From Acinetobacter tibetensis (lineage in GTDB: Bacteria; Pseudomonadota; Gammaproteobacteria; Pseudomonadales; Moraxellaceae): a stretch of 64,000 nt of DNA. The notes under the pieces are model-generated. The model worked only from the letters and a program-made list of their open reading frames with translations. It did no database searches and was not told where the DNA came from. Shown here one piece after another: positions 46,125 to 55,462 of the stretch (its first letter is position 1; each line of letters starts with the position of its first letter). The position numbers were made by a program, and so were the translations under genes. Location of the stretch: positions 1,240,001 through 1,304,000 of the forward strand of contig NZ_CP098732.1 of the NCBI RefSeq assembly GCF_023824315.1, in the 5' to 3' direction.

Positions 46125-48218
46125 TTAGAATTTCCACTGCAATGCAAGAGATGCATTTAATGGATCGCCGGGTTGAATCCAAAGCTCGCTATAACTTGCA
46201 ACATAGTAGGTTTCATCCAATAAATTATTGATATTGAATTGATAATGGAGTTGCTCTGATGGCGCATAATAGGCGTGTAAATTGACTAAAGTGTATGCAG
46301 GTAGGGTAAATCCATTATCACTGCTATGCCCACTACGATCTCCAACATAAATCGCGGTTGCACCGATGCCCATTTTATTGGCATTTGCCAATGACCATTC
46401 GTAATTTCCATTGATTGAGCCACTGTGTTTCGGCACATTACTTAATCTGGAACCTTTAACAAGTGTTTGGTCTTTTTCAACTTTTGCATCGGTGTAGCTA
46501 TAATTGGCACGTGCTGAGAATTGATCATTCAGTTGCATTTCTAAATCAAGTTCAATGCCTTGACTAGAGACTTCACCTGCCGCGACTTGATAATTACTGT
46601 CTGTGGGATCGGTGGTTAAGACATTTTCTTTCTTCATTTTAAATAAGGCGAGGCTAAACAGACTTTGTGGATTGATCTGATATTTGCTCCCAAGCTCGTA
46701 ACTTATGCCTTTTTCTGGATCAAAAACTTGGTCATGACGGTCTACACCGCTGTTCAGTGCGAAAGAATGTCCATAATTTGCATACCATGACCAATCATCA
46801 TTTAGTCGATAATTTACTCCTAATCGTGGGCTAGTTTGTTGTAAGTCTCTTTTACTCGAGTTATTAATCAGTTTATTTTGAAAATTTTGCGTGATATGGT
46901 CAAAACGTGCACCAAGTAAGGCACTCCATTGATCATTTAGAAAAACTTGATCTTGAAGATTCAGAGCAAAATAGCGTTGTTGTTCTTCAGTATTAATGAA
47001 TAACGGAAGTTCAGGAAGATATTGTCCATACACGGGGTTATAGATGTCGATCGTATTGGGGATGCTCGTGCTATGATTACGTCGCAATTGAAGTTGGCGA
47101 TAATTCAAGCGTCCAATCTCACCGCTAACTAGAACTTCGTGTCTGGCCCAATCTTGTTGAATCATGCCCAGTAATTCCGTTTGAAAAAGTGCATCATCAC
47201 TTTTATTGTCACGATAACGACGTTGTCGCTCTAAAGTCTGACCATCACTTTGAATTTTACGTGGTTCACTAGAAAACCCTTTTAATTGAGCATCTTTAAA
47301 GCTCAAGGCATTATTGATTTTCCAAGCGTCATTATATTCGTGTGCGAGACGGAGCTGATAAAAATTGTCCTTTTGAATATGCTGACCATCATTGGGTTCA
47401 CCTGAAAAAGTTTCAGGTTGCATGACAAATTGTTTTTGATAACTACTGATTCCACGGTCAAAAGTACCCCTTTGTTGCGTAAACTCGCTATCAAAATCGA
47501 ATTGAGTTTGATCAGAAATTTTCCAGGTCAATTGAGGTGAAAAAAACCAACGTTCACTGGATACATGGTCACGGAAACTTTGATTATCTTCATGCACAAT
47601 CGCAAATCGATAGGCAATATCGTTATTGATAGGCCCTGTATGCTCAAAGCTCGCACGGTATTTTTCTAGGCTATTGGTGCGTAGGTTAATTTCACTTTGG
47701 GACTCCCATTTAGGCTGCTTGGTGTTGATATTCAAAAGTCCACCTGTTTCACCACGACCATAGAGTGCAGCCATAGGACCCTTTAAAAAGTCGAGTGATT
47801 CAATATTGACCATATCCCGTGGAGCGCTGAGTCCGCGATTTACACTAAGACCATTTCTAATCATTTGAGCCCCAATATTGGGATCGGTACTAAAGCCACG
47901 GAAAGAATAGTTGTCCCAAAAGCCCCCTCCATAATTGGTTTGATGATATACACCACTGACCTGAGCCAGTGCATCATCTATACGTTGTACATCTTGCTGT
48001 TGGATAAGGTCTTTGGACAATAGGCTGCGACTAAAAGGAATATCGAGGATATCGTGTGAAAACTTGGTTAAGGCAGTCGTTTGTTTTGGACTTTCTGTTA
48101 ACGTTTCGGCCTGTAATTGTATGGTTTTAAGTACTTCTGGTGTACTTTCAGCCCAACAGAATGGAGTAAATAGAGACAAGCTGAGGCTAGAATAAAATAT
48201 GTGGAAAGGTTGTTTCAT
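46125..48218 (-). CDS. TonB-dependent siderophore receptor
   Basis: A 697-residue outer-membrane receptor with a signal peptide (cleavage after FCWA, about residue 23), a plug domain (about 45-165; VDDALAQVSGVYHQ-like start, FRGFSTDPN, MVNIESLDFLKGPMAALYGRGETGGLLNINTKQP) and a 22-strand barrel ending in Phe (ASLALQWKF). The plug pattern and LYGRGETGG place it with the ferric siderophore group of the FhuE/FpvA kind. A Fur-box-like inverted repeat lies 95 nt upstream. Ligand is unknown. The TonB box is probably LKTIQLQAET near residue 30. Confidence 0.93.
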   Translation of the reverse strand: MKQPFHIFYSSLSLSLFTPFCWAESTPEVLKTIQLQAETLTESPKQTTALTKFSHDILDIPFSRSLLSKDLIQQQDVQRIDDALAQVSGVYHQTNYGGGFWDNYSFRGFSTDPNIGAQMIRNGLSVNRGLSAPRDMVNIESLDFLKGPMAALYGRGETGGLLNINTKQPKWESQSEINLRTNSLEKYRASFEHTGPINNDIAYRFAIVHEDNQSFRDHVSSERWFFSPQLTWKISDQTQFDFDSEFTQQRGTFDRGISSYQKQFVMQPETFSGEPNDGQHIQKDNFYQLRLAHEYNDAWKINNALSFKDAQLKGFSSEPRKIQSDGQTLERQRRYRDNKSDDALFQTELLGMIQQDWARHEVLVSGEIGRLNYRQLQLRRNHSTSIPNTIDIYNPVYGQYLPELPLFINTEEQQRYFALNLQDQVFLNDQWSALLGARFDHITQNFQNKLINNSSKRDLQQTSPRLGVNYRLNDDWSWYANYGHSFALNSGVDRHDQVFDPEKGISYELGSKYQINPQSLFSLALFKMKKENVLTTDPTDSNYQVAAGEVSSQGIELDLEMQLNDQFSARANYSYTDAKVEKDQTLVKGSRLSNVPKHSGSINGNYEWSLANANKMGIGATAIYVGDRSGHSSDNGFTLPAYTLVNLHAYYAPSEQLHYQFNINNLLDETYYVASYSELWIQPGDPLNASLALQWKF

Positions 48219-48574
48219 ACGTCATAAGAAAGATTAATGTAATGTTATAACATTTTATATTTTTGTGATCAGAATGCTAGAGCAATTTCTATTTGAAATA
48301 TAAATAACAAAAATGAGTAATTCTCATGATTTCTTCAATTCAAGTTGTACTGACTGAGAAGCGTAAAATTCTAATAGCGCGTTTAATCAATAAAATTGTA
48401 AGAACAGCAGCAAGATCGTCACTAAATTTGAATAGTTTGTACAATTTTTTGACCAAGGGCTTTAAAAATAAAAAACTGCCCTTATAGATATTCTTAACCA
48501 TAGAAAAATGCTGAACACTTTGACAGCTATAGAATATGGTCAATTTTTTTATTTTAGAGATTTGATTAATTTTC
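48219..48574. other. divergent intergenic region between TonB receptor and fxsA
   Basis: 356 bp without a supported gene. It holds the Fur-box candidate (48313-48327) and the promoters of both flanking genes. A minus-strand open frame (48340-48576) has no ribosome binding site and was not accepted. Confidence 0.55.
48313..48327. promoter_or_regulatory. Fur-box candidate
   Basis: ATGAG-TAATT-CTCAT is a perfect 5-5-5 inverted repeat in an AT-rich setting, resembling half-sites of the Fur consensus. It stands 95 nt upstream of the TonB receptor start. Confidence 0.5.
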
Positions 48575-49153
48575 ATGAAATTATTTCTGATTGTACTTGC
48601 TGGCTTAATTCTAGAAGTATTCGTCTGGATTGGCGTGGGTGACCTCGTTGGTAGTATGTGGTACGTGTTTTTCTGGTTTGTGGCTGCCTTCTTTATTGGA
48701 TTAAATATTATCCGTAAATATTCGGCGGGAATTATGCCGCAGATGCAACAAATGCAATCAGGTCAGGTAAGTTCAGACCCTGCATTTACAGGCAATTTGC
48801 CTAAAATATTTGCAGGTTTTCTATTACTGATTCCTGGTTTAATTAGTGATGTATTTGCCGTTTTATTGTTAATTCCTGCTGTTCAAAAAGCGTTGCAAGC
48901 TGCATTTATGAAAACCATGATGAAACGCCAACAAGCCATGATGAACAAAATGATGGGTGGCATGATGGGCGATATGGGTGGAGCAACAGGTGCACAAGGG
49001 CAGAATCCATTTGCAGATTTAATGCGTCAAATGCAAGACATGCAAAATCAGCAAGGTGGTGGTCAATACCGTGATTCAAGCATTATTGATGGTGAGGCAC
49101 ATGAAGTAACACCAGACGCCAAGAAAATTGAAATGAAAGATGTAAATAAATGA
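48575..49153 (+). CDS. fxsA: FxsA family membrane protein
   Basis: A 192-residue inner-membrane protein. The FxsA domain (1-130) has helices at about 3-22, 26-46 and 75-100 and the motif FLLLIPGLISDVFAVLLLIPAVQ near 82-104. In E. coli FxsA interferes with phage F exclusion, but the general role is unclear. After the domain comes an unusually Met-rich tail (FMKTMMKRQQAMMNKMMGGMMGDMGG) and a Gln/Gly-rich linker ending in acidic residues. A terminator follows. Confidence 0.9.
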   Translation: MKLFLIVLAGLILEVFVWIGVGDLVGSMWYVFFWFVAAFFIGLNIIRKYSAGIMPQMQQMQSGQVSSDPAFTGNLPKIFAGFLLLIPGLISDVFAVLLLIPAVQKALQAAFMKTMMKRQQAMMNKMMGGMMGDMGGATGAQGQNPFADLMRQMQDMQNQQGGGQYRDSSIIDGEAHEVTPDAKKIEMKDVNK

Positions 49154-49177
49154 TCTAGCTGATTATCTATATATCTG

Positions 49178-49212
49178 AACCGAAGTCCCTCAAAAGTACT
49201 TCGGTTTTTTTA
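49178..49212 (+). terminator. intrinsic terminator of fxsA
   Basis: AACCGAAGT (49178-49186) pairs with ACTTCGGTT (49198-49206) around 11 nt, then T7. Confidence 0.88.
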
Positions 49213-49294
49213 TTCTTAATACGTGATTAATGCAGTAAAAATTTAAACAGGCGTTATAATTCACCCATTGAAAAAATGGTTAATTTATAAAAAT

Positions 49295-49927
49295 ATGTCT
49301 TTATTGCTTACCATCTGTGCTTTACATTTTGTCGCACAATTAACCCCTGGGCCTGATGTTTTATTGATTGCAAAAAGCTCAGCTTCTACAACACGCTTAA
49401 ATACCTTAAAAATCATTTTGGGCATTTCGGCAGGGATAGTTGTTTGGGTTGTATTAACCTTATTGGGCTTTACAGTATTGGTTAAACAATTCCCTTGGAT
49501 TCAGCAAATTTTGATGCTCATTGGGGGATTCTTCTTGGCCCGTATGGGGTGGGGAATGCTGAAAGAGGGACTTACTTCTGCACAAAGTCCTCAACTTGAA
49601 GGCACTTTAACTCTGCCAAATGGTCAGCAAAAGTATTTTTTATTGGGATTATTCACCAATTTGTCTAATCCAAAGACTTTAATTTATTTCAGTAGTGTCT
49701 TTTCCTTAGCGCTAGGTTCATCTGCAAATGCCAATTTAAAAACACAATTGGCATTCATCATCCCACTTCAAACGTTTTTGGTGTTTAGTTTATTCATGTT
49801 CATCATGTCTACACCAAAAATTAAAGCCTTGTATCAACGAGCAGGTCACTCTATTGATATTCTCTCGGGGGCTTTATTTCTGATGTTTGCCATCTGGCTT
49901 TGGTACGACGCTATTCGGATGTTTTAG
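49295..49927 (+). CDS. LysE family amino acid exporter
   Basis: A 210-residue inner-membrane translocator (LysE/RhtB type). The start is taken at ATG 49295 (MSLLLTICALHFVAQLTPGPDVLLIAKSSAST), which gives the family's typical opening with the TPGPD motif near residue 20. A TTG 27 nt upstream would add nine residues. It has about six hydrophobic helices. The substrate amino acid is unknown. The carboxy end overlaps a small antisense gene (49911-50102). Confidence 0.9.
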   Translation: MSLLLTICALHFVAQLTPGPDVLLIAKSSASTTRLNTLKIILGISAGIVVWVVLTLLGFTVLVKQFPWIQQILMLIGGFFLARMGWGMLKEGLTSAQSPQLEGTLTLPNGQQKYFLLGLFTNLSNPKTLIYFSSVFSLALGSSANANLKTQLAFIIPLQTFLVFSLFMFIMSTPKIKALYQRAGHSIDILSGALFLMFAIWLWYDAIRMF

Positions 49928-50102
49928 ATTGAGTGTTGGTTTCTTGAATCTGTGCTGAAGTTGAGTTGACGATTTCAGCATTTTTCGTAGTGTCTGCATA
50001 GCTATTGGGTTTGAGCGTGGTCTCAGTATTCTCTGAGCCTTTAAATTTACGGCTACGATTTGCGCGTTCCCGTAACCCGCCTTTTTTAATCAATTGTATC
50101 AT
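49911..50102 (-). CDS. small basic hypothetical protein, 63 aa
   Basis: Starting at ATG 50102 it reads MIQLIKKGGLRERANRSRKFKG, then a Thr/Asn/Ser-rich tail. Its first 22 residues are strongly basic and would suit nucleic acid binding. The last 17 nt overlap the end of the convergent LysE-type gene. No clear Shine-Dalgarno was seen. I have the impression this protein is conserved in the genus, but cannot verify it. Confidence 0.5.
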   Translation of the reverse strand: MIQLIKKGGLRERANRSRKFKGSENTETTLKPNSYADTTKNAEIVNSTSAQIQETNTQSKTSE

Positions 50103-50405
50103 CGCTGAAATCCACACTAAAAAACTGAATCTAGACGGCTATATTACTTGAATTATGGAAGGAGTTGAATTTTATGAAACTCAAACCTCGTTACATATTC
50201 ATCAAGGTCATAATTTCCATAAAAGAAAAATCAAAACAGTAGACTAGAGATGTACTCATTAATTTTGAACGCTCCAGTCGACTTTTGTTTGTGACTTCAC
50301 TTGTGCATTTACAAATACTCACATAACATGAAGAAAGATTACATTGCCATGTACTTGGGAATGTAAAAATAAATACAACCACTACAGTGAAATAGGAGCA
50401 TACCT

Positions 50406-50648
50406 ATGCTGTATCAATACCATTGTGCTTGCTGTGATTTAGTGGTCGATTCGGATGTTAAAGAGTGCCCGAATTGCGGTTCACATAACATTAGAAGTCC
50501 ATTTGGTTTCTGGATTTTTTGTATAGCGACGTGTTTAGCCGTTGTGATTGTCTTTAAAGTGGCGCAAGTTTATCTTCATAATCAGGCTGAAACGCCTGTG
50601 CAGCCAACTTTACTTGAAACATTGCATTTAAGTAATGATAAGTCCTGA
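50406..50648 (+). CDS. small zinc-ribbon membrane protein, 80 aa
   Basis: Two Cys pairs, CACC near residue 7-10 (CxxC) and CPNC near 21-24, form a short zinc ribbon. It is followed by one membrane helix (about 35-55, FWIFCIATCLAVVIVFKVAQVYL) and a polar tail. ATAGGAG lies before the ATG. Its stop codon is inside the stem of the terminator that follows. Function unknown; the layout is that of a small membrane-anchored metal-binding protein. Confidence 0.72.
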   Translation: MLYQYHCACCDLVVDSDVKECPNCGSHNIRSPFGFWIFCIATCLAVVIVFKVAQVYLHNQAETPVQPTLLETLHLSNDKS

Positions 50649-50672
50649 CAGATTCAGGACTTATTATTTTAA
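50640..50672. terminator. intrinsic terminator overlapping the stop codon of the zinc-ribbon gene
   Basis: AAGTCCTGA (50640-50648) pairs perfectly with TCAGGACTT (50654-50662) around CAGAT, then TATTATTTT. The stop codon TGA is 50646-50648. Confidence 0.82.
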
Positions 50673-50971
50673 AGTGGTGCATGGTTGATTTTTGAAAGAT
50701 CTATATTCACTTGAAAAATTTTGCTGCGAATATTGCTGATACCGAAACTTTCTAAACGTGCGCAGTGCATAGTTAAATAATTGGTGGTATTTTCTATAGA
50801 ATCAAATAGATAGACTCCACCTGCTTCTTGAGCATCTTTATTTTCTGTCCAAATTTTCCAAATAAGACCAGTTTCCTGATTAATACTTTCTGCAAGTGGA
50901 GTAAATGCTTGAGTCATTTCTGCTGCAAAAGGTCCAGTACTGGGAAAATCGATTTGTAATAAGACTGTCAT
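50669..50971 (-). CDS. YdhR-type putative monooxygenase family protein
   Basis: A 100-residue ferredoxin-like dimeric alpha/beta protein of the YdhR family (DUF4188/mono-oxygenase YdhR). Recognisable are the amino strand MTVLLQIDFPSTGPFA, then WKIWTENKDAQEAGGVYLFDS in the middle, and LESFGISNIRSKIFQVN at the end. Enzymatic activity is not established for the family. It is downstream of a TetR-type regulator on the same strand with a terminator between them, so it may be controlled locally. Confidence 0.85.
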   Translation of the reverse strand: MTVLLQIDFPSTGPFAAEMTQAFTPLAESINQETGLIWKIWTENKDAQEAGGVYLFDSIENTTNYLTMHCARLESFGISNIRSKIFQVNIDLSKINHAPL

Positions 50972-51054
50972 GTTAATAATTCCGAAAGCTTCAATTATTT
51001 TAGGATATTTTTTGCTGAACTTAGTTTGAAAAAAGGCTAGCAGAAATGAAAAAA

Positions 51055-51075
51055 GAGATCTAATCAGATCTCCTT
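51055..51075 (-). terminator. terminator of the TetR-type gene
   Basis: GAGATCT (51055-51061) pairs with AGATCTC (51066-51072) around AATC. Read on the minus strand, a T6 tract follows. Confidence 0.78.
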
Positions 51076-51085
51076 TAAATTCTAT

Positions 51086-51685
51086 TTACACAACTTTATC
51101 TGGTGTCATTAATACTTGATTAATATACAATTTGATTAAGCGTTCACGTGAGCCAATGGCTTTTTGGTAATTCGTTGAATTGAGCAATAAGCAGGCACCA
51201 TAAGTGACAGTCCAAACATAAGACTGATAGTCTCGAATCGACATCGCACTATTGCTTTCTTTTAAATATTTTTCAGTGATTTCTTTAATACTTAAAATAC
51301 GCGCTTCACGGATTTTGTAGAGTTCGTCAAATAAGTTATTCAGCTTACGTTCGTTATTGGTCAGACGTTCCTCAATAACATGCAGTAGAATTGTGCGGTT
51401 TGAATTTAACATGTTGTAGAGCATGTATTCTGAAACGTAAGAATTGATGTCTATGTTAAATTTGTGTGAAATATCGAGTAAACGCTTTTCGTTTAGAATA
51501 ATAAGTTCTAAATAAAGTTGATTTTTACTGTCGAAATGCTTGTAAATCGTACCTTTCGCGATATCTAACTCAGAAGCAAGTTCTTCAAGAGTAATGTCCT
51601 GATTATTATCGAGTAATAATTTTTCAGCCATTGCTAAGATTTTTTCTTTACGTAAAAGAAAATTTTGTTGGCGTTCTGAATTCAT
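51086..51685 (-). CDS. TetR family transcriptional regulator
   Basis: A 199-residue repressor with an amino-terminal helix-turn-helix (about 15-60; LEELASELDIAKGTIYKHFDSKNQLYLELI), a TetR hallmark, and an all-helical ligand domain. The ligand is unknown. Its likely targets are itself and the flanking YdhR-type gene. No inverted repeat convincing enough to call an operator was found in the 500 bp upstream. Confidence 0.9.
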   Translation of the reverse strand: MNSERQQNFLLRKEKILAMAEKLLLDNNQDITLEELASELDIAKGTIYKHFDSKNQLYLELIILNEKRLLDISHKFNIDINSYVSEYMLYNMLNSNRTILLHVIEERLTNNERKLNNLFDELYKIREARILSIKEITEKYLKESNSAMSIRDYQSYVWTVTYGACLLLNSTNYQKAIGSRERLIKLYINQVLMTPDKVV

Positions 51686-52147
51686 GCATATGTTCCGTAT
51701 AAGATCACTATAAAAGAACTTGTGAGAAGACTATAGCAATTTTTTCTTAAACAGAATTAAACTATTGTAGAAGAAATGCCGATAAAACCAACAAATAATC
51801 AAGTTTAATTAAGGATGAAGCAATATTACTATAACCTGATGAGAGATATCTAAAGTTTGGATACCCAACTTTAATTGGGTCAAAATAATGATTTAAAAAG
51901 GTTTTGTAAAGTTTAAGCAGAAAGCAAATTGAAAGAAATTATGATCATGATTCTTTTTCTAATTAAATCAGATAATTATTTTGAAAATTTGAGCTTTATA
52001 TGAAATTTATAAAAGTACATTATCCATTATGTGATTATTTTTTAACATTTGTAGGAACAAAAATTTGCTTGTTTTTGATTCTAATAAATTTAACTGTGTA
52101 ATCTTAAAACTTTTTCGAAAATAAAAAATAAATACTGGAAATAGAAA
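51686..52147. other. gene-free AT-rich stretch
   Basis: About 460 bp between the TetR gene and the DUF1398 pseudogene, with no open frame carrying translation signals and no clear hairpin. Confidence 0.5.
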
Positions 52148-52562
52148 TTAAATTGGCAGTGTGACAGCAGGGTATTCTTCGCTGTAGCTTTCACCTGAAC
52201 AACCATAGTAAATGACATGTAACGAAGTTGACCACGTAGCGGATTATTCCAGCAGACCAGATGGCCTGTAAAAATTCTGGGAATGTAGTTTGACCCGCTT
52301 GGTCTGCTCGTAATGCATGGATAAGTAAGTCTTGATTAAATTTAGGAATGTCTGTGGCGGTTGTGATCAATGCTGAGTTGGGAAAGATGACAGACCCTTT
52401 ATTGGTCTGGTAAAGACTTTGGCAACTTGGAAGAATCCATTCATTTATGGTCACGCCTGCTTCACGTAAAGCTTCGGCTAAATAAGGGAATCCAGCAATT
52501 TGAGAACGATAATTCATGCCTTTTTGTAGCGCTTGTTCAATGATTTCTATAGCTGCACTCAT
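52148..52562 (-). pseudogene. DUF1398 family gene, frameshifted near the 3' end
   Basis: The open frame 52562-52191 begins MSAAIEIIEQALQKGMNYRS and contains WILPSCQSLYQTNKGSVIF and FPEFLQAIWSAGIIRYVVNF, matching DUF1398 (YbcV-like). It then derails into TCHLLWLFR and a stop. One frame over, the family ending continues: HVIYYGCSGESYSEEYPAV, stopping at 52148. The shift lies near 52200, after the Asn-Phe-Val codons, and implies a net loss of 2 bases or gain of 1. Function of the family is unknown. A sequencing error is the alternative. Confidence 0.8.
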
Positions 52563-52971
52563 ATTTTTTATTTCATTATTCTGTTGGTTTAATTATGACA
52601 AGGGCAGGTGAATATTCGTTGTTTTTTTCATTCGATTTTCTGTATACGGTGATTAAAGCTATGATCAATTATCACGAAAAGATACATAAGAATTAAGGCT
52701 CGTGTTTGTAAAAGAAGAAAAGGCAAGGATTAAAGCTAGAACTGACAGGACACCTGAATGCATTTCAGTGTTTATAGTGTAAAAATATAAACAAAATAAT
52801 AAGACTTATTTAGTGCTTTTTCACTTTATTCGCTCGAATACTTCAATAAGATTATTTCGTATAAAACCAGAAATAAGTCAGAGAAAAGCATTGTTCTATA
52901 CGTGAAAATTGTGAATACTCATGCCCGAAAATTCATGCTGTAAGATTATCTTTTGGGGTTAGGCAACGACT
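52563..52971. other. intergenic region upstream of the second TonB receptor
   Basis: 409 bp with no supported gene. A small dyad, AATAAG-A-CTTATT (52798-52810), is the only candidate operator. No Fur box was recognised. Confidence 0.5.
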
Positions 52972-55194
52972 GTGAATACGTATCCATTTTCATTTTCTCA
53001 TTTACAAAAAGCATTACTGGCGGTTGGTTCATTTTCATATCTAGGACTGAGTTCAGGAATGGCTTATGCAGCAGATGAAAATGAAACCGCACAACTTGCG
53101 ACAATCACGGTGACGGCAGAACAAGCGCAGGCTGCGTATTACCAACCTCAGGTGAATTTGACGGGGTTTACACAGCAAACACAGGCAGAAATTCCAGCCT
53201 CACTGACGACCATCACCGCGCAACTTATTGCAGATCAACATGCTAAAACACTGACTGATGTGGTGAAAAATGATGCAGCAGTCGGTGATGGTTACGCACC
53301 AATTGGCTACTACTCAAATTTTATGATGCGTGGCTTTATGCTCAATGCGGGATCCAGCTATTTACTGAATGGTAATCTACTTCGTGGTCAACAAAATGTA
53401 GCCCTTGAAAATAAAGCACAAGTTGAGATTTTAAAGGGTATTAGCGCTATTCAAAGTGGTATGTCAACGCCCGGCGGTGTAATCAACTATGTCACGAAAC
53501 GTCCTGAAAATGTTCGCTCTTTAACGATTGAAGGAGACAGTCATGGCGGTAATCGTGTCGCAACAGACCTAGGTGGCTTGTTTGGCGAGAAGCAGCAGTT
53601 CGGCTATCGAATTAATCTTGCAAAAGAAGAAATCCACCCTTATGTGGATCATGCGGATGGTCAGCGTGTATTTGGTTCTTTGGCTTTGGACTGGAAAGTA
53701 TCAGATCGTTCAAAATTGGAATTTGATCTTGAATCACAACGTCAACGTCAACGTTCAGTACCGGGCTATCAGTTACTTGATGGCACAACCGTACCGACTG
53801 GGGTTGAATGGGATCGATTACTGGGTTATCAAAGCTGGGGCAAACCTGTTACCAATGAAAGTCTAAATGCTGGCTTAAAATATACCTACCAATTTAATGA
53901 CAATTGGACAGCGAACTTAGCTGCTTCACAAAGTCGTGTAGTGGTCGATGATTACTCGGCATTTCCATATGGCTGCGCTTACAGCACTGAGTGTCAGTAT
54001 ACGGGGTTAGGTAATACCTTTGATCAAAATGGTAATTACGATATTTATGATTTTCGTAGTCCAAATGACAGTTACCTCACCAATCAGTTTAAAACGGGTC
54101 TAAACGGGAAGTTCAATACAGGTACATGGCAACATAAGTTAAGTTTGGAATTATCACAGACCTATAAACGCCATGCACAATACGATGCGATTTTTGAACC
54201 AGTAAACAGTGATTTTGAAGCTACAGGGAATATTAATAGTGACCCTATTGAATATATCCCAAGTGAAAAATTCTTAGGTAATCACTATAAATCTCTTGAT
54301 AGTCAGCAGACAGCCTTAAACGTATTGGATCAGATTGACTTTAATCCTGAATGGTCAATTTTGTTAGGCGGTAAGTTGTTACATTTAGATGAAAATGCTT
54401 ATGCCGCAGATGGAAGTAATATTCGAGAAACCAATTTAAATCGCTTCTTGCCACAATTCGCAGTGATGTATCAACCGTGGGAACGTACGCATGTGTATGC
54501 CTCTTATGCCAAAGGCTTAAGTGACGGTGGACAGGCACCGTGGATGGCGTTTGGTAATCTTGATAAAGGTATAGAAGGTAATGCTTATGCGACTTTAGCA
54601 CCTGTGCATTCAACTCAATATGAACTGGGAATTAAGCAGAAGTGGCAGGCATTTTTATTCACCGCAGCCTTGTTCGATCTTAAACAGGACAATCAATATA
54701 CGAACTTAGACAATGTGTATGTCACGGATGGTGAACAGCATAATCTGGGTCTGGAACTGGGTGTACAAGGGCGTTTAAGTCAGAACCTTGATATTTCATC
54801 GACCATGGCTTTTATTCATTCACGACTTAAAGGTATTGATGCGGCTGAATATACTGGGCATCAAACACAAAATGTACCGAAATTACGTTTTGCGAGCCAT
54901 ATTTCATATGCAGTGCCACAAGTAGATGGGCTGAGAATGTTGGCAGGTATGCAATACAGTAGTGACAAATATGCCAACAAAGCAGGTACGGTCAAAGTTC
55001 CAAGTTTTACTGTGTTCGATATTGGTTCAGCTTATAACTTCCGCGCTTATGGGTATGACAATACGCTGCGTTTAAATATTGATAACGTGTTTAACAAGAA
55101 ATATTGGCGTGATGCAGGAAGTTTCTCTGGGGATGATTACTTATTCTTAGGCGCACCACGTTCAGCTCAATTTTCATGGACAGTGAATTTCTAA
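52972..55194 (+). CDS. TonB-dependent receptor, siderophore-type
   Basis: A 740-residue outer-membrane receptor, GTG-started with a purine-rich GGGGTTAGG upstream. The signal peptide ends AMAYAA (about residue 33), a TonB box-like ATITVTAEQ follows, then the plug (about 65-190; FMMRGFMLNAGSSYLLNG, VEILKGISAIQSGMSTPGGVINYVTKRPENV) and a barrel ending in Phe (SWTVNF). The STPGGVINYVTK form is typical of ferric siderophore receptors. The nearest neighbour is the hut cluster, but the terminator at 55228-55264 separates them. Ligand unknown. Confidence 0.92.
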   Translation: MNTYPFSFSHLQKALLAVGSFSYLGLSSGMAYAADENETAQLATITVTAEQAQAAYYQPQVNLTGFTQQTQAEIPASLTTITAQLIADQHAKTLTDVVKNDAAVGDGYAPIGYYSNFMMRGFMLNAGSSYLLNGNLLRGQQNVALENKAQVEILKGISAIQSGMSTPGGVINYVTKRPENVRSLTIEGDSHGGNRVATDLGGLFGEKQQFGYRINLAKEEIHPYVDHADGQRVFGSLALDWKVSDRSKLEFDLESQRQRQRSVPGYQLLDGTTVPTGVEWDRLLGYQSWGKPVTNESLNAGLKYTYQFNDNWTANLAASQSRVVVDDYSAFPYGCAYSTECQYTGLGNTFDQNGNYDIYDFRSPNDSYLTNQFKTGLNGKFNTGTWQHKLSLELSQTYKRHAQYDAIFEPVNSDFEATGNINSDPIEYIPSEKFLGNHYKSLDSQQTALNVLDQIDFNPEWSILLGGKLLHLDENAYAADGSNIRETNLNRFLPQFAVMYQPWERTHVYASYAKGLSDGGQAPWMAFGNLDKGIEGNAYATLAPVHSTQYELGIKQKWQAFLFTAALFDLKQDNQYTNLDNVYVTDGEQHNLGLELGVQGRLSQNLDISSTMAFIHSRLKGIDAAEYTGHQTQNVPKLRFASHISYAVPQVDGLRMLAGMQYSSDKYANKAGTVKVPSFTVFDIGSAYNFRAYGYDNTLRLNIDNVFNKKYWRDAGSFSGDDYLFLGAPRSAQFSWTVNF

Positions 55195-55227
55195 TTTTAC
55201 ATTTTAGACGTTGAAGAAGTTGCTTGA

Positions 55228-55264
55228 GGGACATTGATCGGATGATGAATGTCCCTTATTTATT
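55228..55264 (+). terminator. terminator of the TonB receptor gene
   Basis: GGGACATT (55228-55235) pairs with AATGTCCC (55248-55255) around 12 nt, followed by TTATTTATTTT. Confidence 0.75.
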
Positions 55265-55462
55265 TTAAAGTTGAAGCACACTTTTATAAACCTATTTACT
55301 TTTTTCAGTTCTATAAATTTCGAACAGCCATATTGAAACTTTGAAGTGAAGCTAGGCTCTTGATATTGGATTTCAGTAATAAAAGAATATTTTTAAAGTT
55401 AGCTTCATCAAATTCTGCGGACATGGAGTTGTTAGAGGACTTATAAATAACTTGACTATATC

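Noticed and set aside
45992..46231. 79-residue plus-strand open frame
   Set aside because: Its second half is antisense to the conserved carboxy end of the TonB receptor, and no Shine-Dalgarno is present.
48340..48576. 78-residue minus-strand open frame
   Set aside because: It lies in the divergent promoter region with the Fur-box candidate and has no ribosome binding site.
50191..50382. 63-residue minus-strand open frame
   Set aside because: No translation signals and no protein-like pattern. It looks like chance in an AT-rich spacer.
52798..52810. Fur box before the second TonB receptor
   Set aside because: The dyad AATAAG-A-CTTATT does not match Fur half-sites, so it is mentioned only as a possible operator.
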